From positions 1 through 18,182 of the forward strand of contig DASURA010000207.1 of NCBI GenBank assembly GCA_036280295.1: a stretch of 18,182 nt of DNA, in the 5' to 3' direction. Under the pieces are notes generated by a model that was given only the letters and a program-made list of their open reading frames with translations, did not search any database and had not been told where the DNA came from. Source of the DNA: AWTP1-13 sp036280295. GTDB lineage: Bacteria > Pseudomonadota > Alphaproteobacteria > Rhizobiales > Hyphomicrobiaceae. Of this stretch, positions 1 through 7,130 are shown piece after piece; position 1 is the first letter of the stretch; the number at the start of each line of letters is the position of its first letter. Position numbers and translations under genes: made by a program.

Positions 1-128
1 TCGGCAAATCGCTCCGGCAGCGGAAAGCGCAGGTCCGGCCGGCGCTGCTCCACGCGCACGAATGCGCGGCCCGTGAGCACCGGCTCCAGGCCTGCGCGCA
101 CCGTCTCGACCTCGGGCAGCTCCGGCAT
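1..128 (-). CDS. mutM: Formamidopyrimidine-DNA glycosylase (Fpg/MutM), N-terminal part only
   Basis: Bifunctional base-excision repair enzyme that removes oxidised purines such as 8-oxoguanine and cleaves the abasic site. Only the first 42 residues lie in the window; the gene runs off the left edge. The protein begins MPELPEVETVRAGLEPVLTG, the hallmark Fpg/Nei N-terminus. In the family, the Pro after the initiator Met is the nucleophile and the following Glu is catalytic; both are present. The C-terminal zinc finger that separates MutM from Nei lies outside, but the ELPEVET form fits MutM. The ATG is 9 bases after the stop codon of the upstream DUF336 gene, and a GAGG ribosome site overlaps that stop, so the two are probably cotranscribed and translationally linked. 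Confidence 0.93.
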   Translation of the reverse strand, partial: MPELPEVETVRAGLEPVLTGRAFVRVEQRRPDLRFPLPERFA

Positions 129-137
129 CGGCGTGCC

Positions 138-563
138 TCAAGCCCCCGTATCGCCCTTGAGCCCGACGGCCTCTATGCCCGCGAGGGCGGCGATCTCGTC
201 ATTGTCGGAGGTATCGCCGGACACGCCGACAGCGCCGAGCACCTCGCCTGCCGCATCCTTGACGAGCACGCCGCCCGGCACCGGGATCAGCGAGCCGCCC
301 ACGGCGTGCGTCAGCGCTGCCACGAAGTGCGGCCGCTCCGTCGCCATCCTGGTGAGCGCCCGCGACCCCACGCCGGTCGCCAGGCAGCCCTGTGCCTTGC
401 CGATCGCCACCTCTGCCCGCTTCAGGCTGGTGCCGTCCTCGGCCGCCAGGGCGCGCAGCGAGCCGCGCGCATCGAGCACGACAACCGCCAGCGGCTTCAT
501 GCTGAGCGCCCGGGCGGTGGCCAGCGCGGTGCTGACGATCCTCTGCGCGTCATCGAGCTTCAT
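138..563 (-). CDS. GlcG/HbpS family (DUF336) protein, possible haem- or cofactor-binding
   Basis: A 141-residue protein matching the small alpha/beta GlcG/HbpS fold. It begins MKLDDAQRIVSTALATARAL and contains the family blocks PLAVVVLDARG (residues 24-34), AIGKAQG (53-59), VPGGVLV (95-101) and GAVGVSGDTSDNDE (110-123). Known members include the extracellular haem-binding HbpS of Streptomyces and GlcG beside glycolate oxidase genes; most are uncharacterised, so function is inferred from family only. No signal peptide is visible. The start was chosen at 563 because a perfect AGGAGG lies 5 bases upstream (569-574), whereas the open frame extends further without family similarity. It is followed at once by mutM. 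An imperfect inverted repeat lies just upstream of the ribosome site. Confidence 0.85.
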   Translation of the reverse strand: MKLDDAQRIVSTALATARALSMKPLAVVVLDARGSLRALAAEDGTSLKRAEVAIGKAQGCLATGVGSRALTRMATERPHFVAALTHAVGGSLIPVPGGVLVKDAAGEVLGAVGVSGDTSDNDEIAALAGIEAVGLKGDTGA

Positions 564-580
564 GGGGTCCTCCTGCAGGG

Positions 581-605
581 ATGTCAGACCCGGAGGGTCC
601 GACAT
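581..605. promoter_or_regulatory. Inverted repeat in the leader of the DUF336 gene
   Basis: Ten-base arms (581-590 and 596-605) with one mismatch around a 5-base centre CGGAG. It ends 6 bases upstream of the AGGAGG ribosome site of the minus-strand DUF336 gene. It could be an operator for a dimeric regulator or a hairpin in the mRNA leader. Its core AGACCCGGAGG recurs in the hairpin at 4796-4817, which favours a dispersed short repeat. Confidence 0.45.
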
Positions 606-774
606 GATATGGGCGAGTCCCTTGTAGCCTTGCCGGAGGCCGGGTGCGAGATCCCGACGCCGGCCGGCTGCGCATAACCGTGATCGCCGCCTTGACAGCT
701 CGCACCATCGGGAAGATCCGTCCATCTAAGGTTGCTGTTGCGCGTTTCTGCAATCCATGGGCGGAGAGGTGTTG

Positions 775-2598
775 ATGCAGAGACCGAACGCAGCGCGGCG
801 ACGTGAGCCCACTTGGGCCGAGCGCGGCTCGGCGGCGGTGGATCACGGCGATCTTGCCGCCGCGCGTGAGTGCTTTGCCGAGGCGGTGCGCGGCGAGCGC
901 GGCCACGCCCGGCATCGCTATCACCTCGCCATCATCGAGGAGGCGCTCGGCAATCTCGACGCAGCCGGCGCGGGCCTGACGGAAGCGCTGCGCATCGATC
1001 CCGGCGTGGCCGACGCCGCACGGCGGCTGTCGCTGCTCGCCAGCCGTTGCGATCTGCCGGGCGCGGTGCCGCTCAACCCCACCGGGCTGCGTGCGGCGCT
1101 GGCGCACGCGACCGTCGATCGCGACCCGGTCGCCGAGGCGGCGCTGCGCCAGCTGGCGCGCGGCACGCTCGGAGACGTACTGGCGAAAGGCCATGCCGAA
1201 GGCTGGCCAGCTTCCGCACGCGCCCTTTGTCTCGGCAGGACGGCGCCGCTCCTCAAGAACGAGCTGTTCCTGGCGGTGCTGCGCACCAGCAGCTTCCGCC
1301 ATCCCGAGCTGGAGCGGCTGCTGACAGCGCTGCGCCGGGCGCTGCTCATGGAGCTGCCGCGCGAGCGTCTGGAGGACCGCGCCCTCGCCGACTTCGTCCT
1401 GGCGCTGGCACAGCAGTGCGAGATCAACGAGCATGTCTGGAGCGTCGCGGATGACGAGGCCCGCCGGCTGGACGAGTGCGCGGTTGCCGCGCCAGCGGCC
1501 GTCGCGGGGGATCTGGCGGCCAGCCGCGCCCTCCTCATCGCCTCGCTCTATCGTCCGTTGACGGCGCTGCTTGGCACCAAGGTGACGCCCCAGCAGGCGG
1601 CCGGTATCCGCCCGCGGGCGCTGCGCGAGCTGGCGATGCAGCGCCTGGCCGACGCTGCCGACGAGCGCGCGCAGGCTGTGCACATCCCGCGGCTCGGGGC
1701 CATAGCCGAGCCCACCGCGTGCGCCATCCAGCGGCAGTACGAGGCCAATCCCTATCCGCGCTGGAGCAGTGTCGGCGTGATCGCACCGGCTCAGATGCGC
1801 CGTACGCTGGCGCTCTACTTCAAGGCCCGCGAGCTCGCCGTCCTCGATCGGCCGTTCGAGGTGCTGATCGCCGGTTGTGGCACCGGCCAGCAGGCGGTGC
1901 AGGCGGCGCTGGCGTACGGCCCGCTGGCGCGGGTTCTCGCCATCGATCTGTCTGCGGCGAGCCTCGCGTATGCCGCCCGGATGGCGGAGCGCTTCGGCGC
2001 CGGCAATGTCCGGTTCCTCCAGGCGGACCTGCAGGCCCTGGCGGCGCTCGATCCGCAGTATGCCGGCCGCTTCGATGTGATCGAATGCACCGGGGTGCTG
2101 CATCATCTCACCGAGCCGATGCGCGGCTGGCGCGCGCTGCTCGAGTGCCTGGCCCCGGACGGGCGCATGCTCCTGGGCCTCTACAGCGCCACCGCCCGGC
2201 GCGGCCTCAAGGCGCTGCGGGGCGATCCGGCCTATCCCGGTGCAGGCTGCCCGGATGTGGCGCTGCGAGCCTTCAGGCAGATCTTGCTCGACCGCCCGCC
2301 GGATACACCGGGCGGCGACTTGAAGATGAGCCGGGACTTCTATTCGACCAGCAACTTCCGCGACCTTGCCCTGCATGTGAGCGAGCAGCCGTTGACCCTG
2401 GAGGAGATCGCGCAATTCCTCGATGAGAACCGCCTCGAGTTTCGCGGTTTCCAGCTTGAGAGAGGCGTACTCCCCCGTTTCCGCGAGCGCTTTCCGGGTG
2501 CCGGATGGCCAGGCGCCATTCAGCAATGGGACGCGTTCGAGGCTGAAAATCCGCACGTGTTTGCAGGAATGTACAACTTCTGGTGTGCGCGCCGGTAA
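775..2598 (+). CDS. TPR-containing SAM-dependent methyltransferase
   Basis: A 607-residue soluble protein. Residues 16-85 look like two degenerate tetratricopeptide repeats (for example GDLAAARECFAEAV and GNLDAAGAGLTEALRIDP). A long helical region follows, then a class I methyltransferase domain from about residue 320: the motif YEANPYPRW near 322, the SAM-binding glycine loop VLIAGCGTGQQ at 363-373, an acidic motif II (VLAIDLS) and a downstream FDVIECTGVLHHL segment. The NPYPRW lead-in followed by AGCGTG is familiar from proteobacterial TPR-methyltransferases whose substrates are mostly unknown. The ATG at 775 has a GGAGAGG ribosome site (763-769) at 5 bases; the in-frame ATG at 757 lies upstream of that site and is not favoured. 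Monocistronic and divergent from the DUF336 gene; a TTGACA at 692-697 lacks a good -10 partner. Confidence 0.85.
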   Translation: MQRPNAARRREPTWAERGSAAVDHGDLAAARECFAEAVRGERGHARHRYHLAIIEEALGNLDAAGAGLTEALRIDPGVADAARRLSLLASRCDLPGAVPLNPTGLRAALAHATVDRDPVAEAALRQLARGTLGDVLAKGHAEGWPASARALCLGRTAPLLKNELFLAVLRTSSFRHPELERLLTALRRALLMELPRERLEDRALADFVLALAQQCEINEHVWSVADDEARRLDECAVAAPAAVAGDLAASRALLIASLYRPLTALLGTKVTPQQAAGIRPRALRELAMQRLADAADERAQAVHIPRLGAIAEPTACAIQRQYEANPYPRWSSVGVIAPAQMRRTLALYFKARELAVLDRPFEVLIAGCGTGQQAVQAALAYGPLARVLAIDLSAASLAYAARMAERFGAGNVRFLQADLQALAALDPQYAGRFDVIECTGVLHHLTEPMRGWRALLECLAPDGRMLLGLYSATARRGLKALRGDPAYPGAGCPDVALRAFRQILLDRPPDTPGGDLKMSRDFYSTSNFRDLALHVSEQPLTLEEIAQFLDENRLEFRGFQLERGVLPRFRERFPGAGWPGAIQQWDAFEAENPHVFAGMYNFWCARR

Positions 2599-2640
2599 TA
2601 TCGGCGCAAACGAGAACCATGTGTAGTTTGTTGGGTGGTG

Positions 2641-2763
2641 TGCGATATATTATTATATATATAATATCCCGGCATTTTCCTGTTTTGAAAAAAATCCTCA
2701 TTTCTTCGTGTTTGTATTATAACTGGTTTAGCCGCAAATGATTCGACCGGGGGCTTTGCGCAA
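2641..2763 (+). promoter_or_regulatory. AT-rich regulatory region upstream of the FadL-family gene
   Basis: The 2599-2763 gap is strikingly AT-rich against GC-rich surroundings. It holds a perfect 16-base A/T palindrome at 2651-2666, an A-run at 2688-2694 and -10-like hexamers (TATTAT 2715-2720 or TATAAC 2718-2723) some 45 bases before the ATG. A TTGAAA at 2685-2690 is too far (24 bases) from TATTAT to be a standard -35, so exact promoter elements are uncertain. The composition suggests a strong or nucleoid-protein-regulated promoter. Confidence 0.45.
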
Positions 2764-4122
2764 ATGCCGGCCATCAATCCTATTCGCCGCTCTTTACTCA
2801 TTTCTGTCAGCTTGGCGTTTGCTGTCATGACGTGCCCCGCGCCCGTTTTGGCCGGCGGGTTCGCCGTGCGCGAGCAATCGACCACGCTGCTCGGCTCGGC
2901 GTTCGCCGGCTCGGCCGCTGGCGGCGACATCAGCTCGATGTATTGGAACGCGGCGGCTGCGGCGGCCGCGCCCGGCTGCAACACGTCGTCCAACTACGCG
3001 CTCGTCCTCGGCAGCAGCGACGAGAGCGCCGATTCCGGGCTGCTGGCTACCGGCGCCCAGTTGGCCCCGGGCGTGGCCGCGGCCGGACTGACGCCCTTAT
3101 CGACGGATGTGGGCAGCGATGTTCTGGTGCCGGCCTCGTATCTGACCTGCCAGCTTACCGAGAAGCTGTTCCTCGGCCTCGCCCTCAACTCGCCGTTCGG
3201 GCTCCTCACCAAGCCTGACGACCTCGCTTGGGCCGGCTCGCCGCTCGCTGTCACCTCCAAGATCTTCTCCGCCGATGCGAACCCGACGATCGCCTACCGC
3301 CTCACCCCGGCGCTGACGATCGGCGCGGGGGTCCGGATCGAGTACGTGAAGATCCGGCTCAATCATGGCGCCTTCCCGTCGCCGTTGGGGCCCCTGATCA
3401 GCACTCGATCCTATGAGGCCGACGACTGGGGTGTCGGGGCTACGGCCGGCCTTCTGTGGCAGCCGATGCCGGGCACGTCGTTGGGTGTCGGCTATCGTTC
3501 GGCGGTAGGCATCGACGTGAGCGGTACCTACCGGCGCGGTGGGAGTCTCGCGGCGCCCCAGGGGCTGGTGGCCGATGCGTCGGCCGGCATCACCCTGCCC
3601 GAGACGGTGACGGCAAGCTTCCGCCAGGCGGTGGCGCCGGCGTGGACACTGCTCGGTACCGTGGAGTGGACCAACTGGAGCCGGCTCGGCGACGTGGCGG
3701 CGGGCGGATCGGGATGCGGGCCGGGGGGAGTCTGCGAGGTGCTCAACCTCAGTTACCGTGACGGCTGGCTCTACGCGTTGGGCGCCGAATATGCCTACAA
3801 TGCGGCGCTTACGCTGCGCGGCGGCGTTGCCTACGAGGTTTCGCCGGTCGAGGACGGCGTGCGCGATATCCTGGTGCCGGACAGCAATCGCCTGTTCCTG
3901 AGTCTGGGCGGATCGTACCGATACTCAGAGCAGATCATTGTCGACATCGCCTACTCGCATATCTTCTTCGAGGATGACGCGCCGTTCTGCATGGCGAACC
4001 CGGCCGCCAATGGCGGCAGCACGCACTGCCGCGGCAGCACGCCCGCCGCCGCCGTCCTCCTGCGCGGCGATATCGACAGCTCCGCCGATATCGTCTCGCT
4101 CGGATTGCGGTACAGGTTCTGA
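2764..4122 (+). CDS. FadL/OmpP1/TodX family outer-membrane transport protein
   Basis: Outer-membrane beta-barrel channel for long-chain fatty acids or other hydrophobic compounds. The 452-residue length is normal for the family. A Sec signal peptide spans residues 1-30 (charged start, hydrophobic core LLISVSLAFAVM, cleavage after APVLA). The mature protein starts GGFAVREQSTTLLGSAFAGSAAGGDISSMYWNAA, the FadL N-terminal hatch pattern (aromatic, Glu-x-Ser, Gly-x-Ala-x-Ala-Gly, then a W-N-A/P signature). The rest alternates like barrel strands and ends SLGLRYRF with a terminal Phe, as outer-membrane proteins do. The ribosome site is weak (GGGGG about 11 bases upstream). The substrate cannot be told: homologues carry fatty acids, toluene or other aromatics. 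Followed by a strong stem-loop at 4135-4174. Confidence 0.92.
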   Translation: MPAINPIRRSLLISVSLAFAVMTCPAPVLAGGFAVREQSTTLLGSAFAGSAAGGDISSMYWNAAAAAAAPGCNTSSNYALVLGSSDESADSGLLATGAQLAPGVAAAGLTPLSTDVGSDVLVPASYLTCQLTEKLFLGLALNSPFGLLTKPDDLAWAGSPLAVTSKIFSADANPTIAYRLTPALTIGAGVRIEYVKIRLNHGAFPSPLGPLISTRSYEADDWGVGATAGLLWQPMPGTSLGVGYRSAVGIDVSGTYRRGGSLAAPQGLVADASAGITLPETVTASFRQAVAPAWTLLGTVEWTNWSRLGDVAAGGSGCGPGGVCEVLNLSYRDGWLYALGAEYAYNAALTLRGGVAYEVSPVEDGVRDILVPDSNRLFLSLGGSYRYSEQIIVDIAYSHIFFEDDAPFCMANPAANGGSTHCRGSTPAAAVLLRGDIDSSADIVSLGLRYRF

Positions 4123-4134
4123 GGTTGAGCGAAT

Positions 4135-4174
4135 CGTAGGTTGGGTCCTCGCTGAGGCCTCGACCCAGCCTGCG
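4135..4174. terminator. 13-bp stem-loop after the FadL-family gene
   Basis: Arms 4135-4147 and 4162-4174 pair over 13 positions with two G-U type wobbles around a 14-base loop that can fold further (CCTC/GAGG). It begins 12 bases after the stop codon. No T-tract follows, so it is either a non-canonical terminator and mRNA 3'-end stabiliser, or a REP-like palindromic repeat. The rest of the gap to 4355 shows no gene. Confidence 0.5.
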
Positions 4175-4355
4175 CCGCCCAGGCACTTGATGCGGAGCAT
4201 GCGCCTGCTACTGTGCTGGCGTCGGAAAAGGCGGTACCGGCTGGTTGGCCCGGTCGTTCTCCTCTGGAGAGTTCTGGCGGGCGCAGGCTGCGCTCAGTCC
4301 CACGACCTGCAACACTGAGGCGATTGTCGCGTCAGTGAATGAAGGGATGTGGAGC

Positions 4356-4778
4356 ATGCAGCAGCAACTTTCAGTCATCACGCTTGGCATTGCCGACCTG
4401 GCGCGGTCTTGCCGCTTCTACTGCGACGGCTTTGGCTGGACGCCGGTGTTCCGGACGCACGAGATCGTCTTCTATCAGATGAACGGCTTCGTGCTCGGCA
4501 CCTGGCTGACCGAGGCACTGGAAGCGGATATGTGCCGGCCGGCGGTGCGGCCCGGCGCCATGGCGCTGGCGCACAACGTTGGTACGGCCGAGGAGGTCAC
4601 GGCGGTGCTGTCGCGTCTGGCCGAACACGGCGGGCGGCTCTTGCGGCCCGCCGATGCGCCGCCGCATGGCGGGATGCGCGGATATATCGCCGATCCGGAT
4701 GATCACGCCTGGGAGATCGCATGGAATCCGGCATGGCCCGTCAGCCCGGAAGGCTATGTGAGGTTCATGCCGGCTTGA
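4356..4778 (+). CDS. VOC superfamily (glyoxalase/dioxygenase fold) protein
   Basis: A 140-residue single-repeat VOC protein. It opens QLSVITLGIADLARSCRFYCDGFGW, the first beta-alpha unit, and closes with GYIADPDDHAWEIAWNP (residues 109-125), the usual final strand with a candidate metal ligand Glu120; His73 (ALAHNV) is a second candidate. Members of the fold include glyoxalase I, extradiol dioxygenases and antibiotic-binding proteins; this short relative has no assignable substrate. Start chosen at 4356 because the conserved first strand begins right after it and a GAAGGG lies 9 bases upstream; the in-frame ATG at 4347 directly abuts that ribosome site. Converges on hemA with a hairpin between them. 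Confidence 0.82.
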   Translation: MQQQLSVITLGIADLARSCRFYCDGFGWTPVFRTHEIVFYQMNGFVLGTWLTEALEADMCRPAVRPGAMALAHNVGTAEEVTAVLSRLAEHGGRLLRPADAPPHGGMRGYIADPDDHAWEIAWNPAWPVSPEGYVRFMPA

Positions 4779-4795
4779 GGCAGGCTGGGCGTGGT

Positions 4796-4817
4796 GTGAG
4801 ACCCGGAGGAGTCTCAC
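4796..4817. terminator. Hairpin between the convergent VOC gene and hemA
   Basis: A perfect 7-bp stem (4796-4802 with 4811-4817) and an 8-base loop lie in the 39-base gap between two convergent genes; the right arm abuts the hemA stop codon. The place suits a bidirectional terminator, though no T-tract is present. The core AGACCCGGAGG is shared with the inverted repeat at 581-605. Confidence 0.45.
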
Positions 4818-6047
4818 CTACTCCGCCGCCTCGGCCTGATAGTCGAACGGCAGGGCCAGCTCTTTCCACAGCGTGGTGAGCGCAGCGGCCAGCGCGTCCA
4901 TGTCGGCATCAGTGTGCTGCGGCTGTGGCGTGATGCGCAGGCGCTCGGTCGAGCGTGGCACGGTCGGGTAGTTGATCGGCTGCACGTAGATGGCAAAGCG
5001 GTCCAGGAGCGCGTCGGTGATCTTCTTGGTGAGCACCGGATCGCCCACCAGAATGGGGACGATGTGGCTCGGGTTCTCCATCACGGGCAGGCCGGCGGCC
5101 TTGAGGCGGCGCTTCAAGGCGCGTGCGCGCTCCTGATGCCGCTCGCGCTCGGCGCTGGACGCCTTCAAATGGCGGATGCTGGCGGTGGCGCCAGCCGCGA
5201 TGGCCGGCGGCAGCGAGGTGGTGAAGATGAAGCCCGGCGCATAGGAGCGGATCACGTCGCACAAATCGCGCTTGCCGGCGATGTAGCCGCCCATGTTGCC
5301 GAAGCCCTTGGCAAGCGTGCCGTTGATGATGTCGACCCGGTGCATGACGCCGTCACGCTCGGCGATACCGCCGCCGCGCGGGCCGTACAGGCCTACCGCG
5401 TGCACCTCGTCGAGATAGGTCAGGGCGCCGTACTTCTCGGCGAGGTCGCAGATCGCGCCGATCGGGGCCATAAGGCCGTCCATGGAGTAGCAGGACTCGA
5501 ATGCGATGACCTTGGGAAGGTCGTGGTCGACGGAGCGCAGCTTGGCCTCGAGGTCGGCCAGGTCATTGTTGCGCCAGATCAGCTTCTCGCCGCCGCCATT
5601 GCGGATGCCGGCGATCATCGACGCGTGATTCTTAGCGTCGGAGAAAATGACGAGGTCCGGCATCAGCTTGCGCAGCGTCGCCAGGGTGGTGTCGTTGGCA
5701 ACGTAGGCGGACGTGAACAGGAGTGCCGCTTCCTTGGCGTGGAGATCGGCGAGCTCGGCCTCCAGCTCAACGTGATAGTGGGTGGTGCCGGAGATGTTCC
5801 GGGTCCCGCCGGAGCCGGCGCCGGCGGCGTCGATGGCGGCGTGCATGGCCGCTAGGACGACCGGGTGCTGCCCCATGCCGAGGTAGTCGTTGGAGCACCA
5901 CACCGTAATGGGCCGGGTATCGCTGGCGCGGAAGTGACGCGCCGTGGGAAAATGGCCGGCGTTGCGGCGGATATCCGCAAACACCCTATAGCGCCCTTCA
6001 TCCTTCAGCGCCTGCAGCGCTGCGGCGAATGCCTGCGTATAATCCAT
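4818..6047 (-). CDS. hemA: 5-aminolevulinate synthase (ALAS)
   Basis: PLP enzyme condensing glycine and succinyl-CoA to 5-aminolevulinate, the first step of haem, cobalamin and (where present) bacteriochlorophyll synthesis by the C4 route of alphaproteobacteria. The 409-residue product begins MDYTQAFAAALQALKDEGRYRVFAD, as ALAS does; this matches an ATG at 6047 with an AGGGTGG ribosome site about 5 bases upstream, so the longer open frame to 6137 is not used. Visible active-site features: Arg21, GSGGTRNISGTTHYH (78-92), His141, Asp213 and His216 in YLDEVHAVG, and the PLP lysine Lys247 in NGTLAKGFG. Numbering runs one below Rhodobacter capsulatus ALAS for these later residues. A TAGAAT at 6098-6103 (minus) is a candidate -10. 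The globin gene lies upstream on the same strand, 206 bases away. Whether hemA or hemT is the right symbol cannot be decided here. Confidence 0.96.
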   Translation of the reverse strand: MDYTQAFAAALQALKDEGRYRVFADIRRNAGHFPTARHFRASDTRPITVWCSNDYLGMGQHPVVLAAMHAAIDAAGAGSGGTRNISGTTHYHVELEAELADLHAKEAALLFTSAYVANDTTLATLRKLMPDLVIFSDAKNHASMIAGIRNGGGEKLIWRNNDLADLEAKLRSVDHDLPKVIAFESCYSMDGLMAPIGAICDLAEKYGALTYLDEVHAVGLYGPRGGGIAERDGVMHRVDIINGTLAKGFGNMGGYIAGKRDLCDVIRSYAPGFIFTTSLPPAIAAGATASIRHLKASSAERERHQERARALKRRLKAAGLPVMENPSHIVPILVGDPVLTKKITDALLDRFAIYVQPINYPTVPRSTERLRITPQPQHTDADMDALAAALTTLWKELALPFDYQAEAAE

Positions 6048-6253
6048 GTATCCACCCTCGCCGCGCAGGGGCTGCACGCCGCCACGCCTCTTGACCCATT
6101 CTAAACGACCCGTCGCGAACGAGAACCCCCCGCTCATTGTCGCATGTTCACGGTTTTGCTCTACCTTAGCCGTGCCTGTTTTTGCGCTGCCGCACGTCAG
6201 CCGCGGCTCGCTGGCTACACGCGGCTGAGGCGGCGATAGTTGCGCTCGATCAA

Positions 6254-7129
6254 TCAGTTGCGGGTCATGCCTTCAGCCTGACCATGGACTGCCCCCTTGG
6301 CTTGAACCACGTCCTTGCGCATCGGGCCGAGCAGGCCCAGGAGCTCGCCCTGCTCGCGCTCGGGGACGTTGAGCTTGTTCAAGGATTTCACGAGGTCCTG
6401 CACCAGGGCATCGAAATCCTGGTTGCGCACGTCCAGGCCGCGATGCGTCTCGCGCATGCTGCGGCCCTCGTATGTGCACGGACCACCCGACCCGGCGCAG
6501 ATCTGCTGCACCAGCAGCCGCTTCAGGCGCGGAATGTCCGTGTTGCCGAAGAAGCCGTTGATGCGCTTGTCGGCGGCGACATTGGCGACGAAATCGTCGA
6601 CGACGGCCGTGATGGCGGGCCGGCCGCCCAAACGGGCGTATAGGGAGCGCTCCTGCGTGCTGGTGGACGACGCGTGCGCCGCACGGGCCTTCGGCTGAGG
6701 CTGCACCACGTCCTTGCGCATTGGTCCAAGCAGGCCCAGCAGCTCGCGCTGCTCGCGCTGGGGAACGTTGAATTTGTTGAGCGATTTTATTAGGTCGTCG
6801 ACCAGGGCTTTGAAGTGGCGGTCGCCGACGCCCATGCCGCGGTGGGCCTCGCGCATGCTGCGGCCCTCGTAGGTGCACGGACCGCCGGCGCCAGCGCAGA
6901 TCTGCTGCACCAGCAGGCGCTTCAGGCGCGCGATATCGGCATTGGCAAAGAAACCGTTGATGCGGTTGTCGCGGGCGACGTTGCCAACGAAGTCCTCGAC
7001 CACCGCGGTGATCGCCGGGCGGCCGCCGAGACGGCTATAGAGGGACCGATCGTGGGCATGGACGGCCGTGACAGCGGTGGCGGTGACAGCCAGGGCGAGC
7101 AGAACGACAGCAGAACGGGTCAGGCGCAT
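6254..7129 (-). CDS. Exported tandem truncated haemoglobin (two TrHb1-like domains)
   Basis: A 291-residue protein with a Sec signal peptide (residues 1-25, MRLTRSAVVLLALAVTATAV then TAVHA) and two group I truncated-globin domains, 27-143 and 160-276, joined by a 16-residue linker rich in Ala, Ser and Thr. I count about 94 of 117 identical residues between them. Each has the GG turn (SRLGGRP/ARLGGRP), the phenylalanine-rich FF near the CD region, a Cys pair (78/85 and 211/218, pattern C-x6-C in QICAG-GGPC) and the proximal His in the REAHRG/RETHRG F-helix (His96, His229). Aligned to Mycobacterium TrHbN, B10 Tyr is Val (48, 181) and E11 Gln is Leu (73, 206), so the distal pocket looks apolar. 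Start at 7129 fits the signal peptide and an AAGGGAG ribosome site; the frame remains open to 7354 without meaning. Predicted periplasmic; role in O2, NO or haem handling is inference. Confidence 0.88.
   Translation of the reverse strand: MRLTRSAVVLLALAVTATAVTAVHAHDRSLYSRLGGRPAITAVVEDFVGNVARDNRINGFFANADIARLKRLLVQQICAGAGGPCTYEGRSMREAHRGMGVGDRHFKALVDDLIKSLNKFNVPQREQRELLGLLGPMRKDVVQPQPKARAAHASSTSTQERSLYARLGGRPAITAVVDDFVANVAADKRINGFFGNTDIPRLKRLLVQQICAGSGGPCTYEGRSMRETHRGLDVRNQDFDALVQDLVKSLNKLNVPEREQGELLGLLGPMRKDVVQAKGAVHGQAEGMTRN
6302..7051 (-). repeat. Tandem 351-bp direct repeat encoding the two globin domains
   Basis: Units 6701-7051 (first domain) and 6302-6652 (second domain) are in-frame direct copies offset by 399 bases. 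They share long identical DNA blocks, for example around the QICAG and GRSMRE codons, but also carry many silent and replacement differences, so the duplication is not very recent. Confidence 0.8.
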
Positions 7130-7130
7130 G

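Noticed and set aside
692..697. Perfect TTGACA as a -35 for the methyltransferase gene
   Set aside because: No acceptable -10 lies 16-18 bases downstream, so it was not listed as a promoter.
550..2556. A 668-codon open frame antisense to the methyltransferase gene
   Set aside because: High GC leaves long antisense frames open. The translation is Arg/Gln/Gly-rich with no domain, and the opposite frame has clear family motifs.
4245..4355. TTG-started N-terminal extension of the VOC protein
   Set aside because: The extra 37 residues do not resemble the family and there is no ribosome site before the TTG; the domain begins right after 4356.
6240..6253. FNR-like box (TTGAT-N4-CGCAA on the minus strand) upstream of hemA
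   Set aside because: One half matches but the other fits only 3 of 5 bases, and it lies about 193 bases from the start codon; too weak to call.
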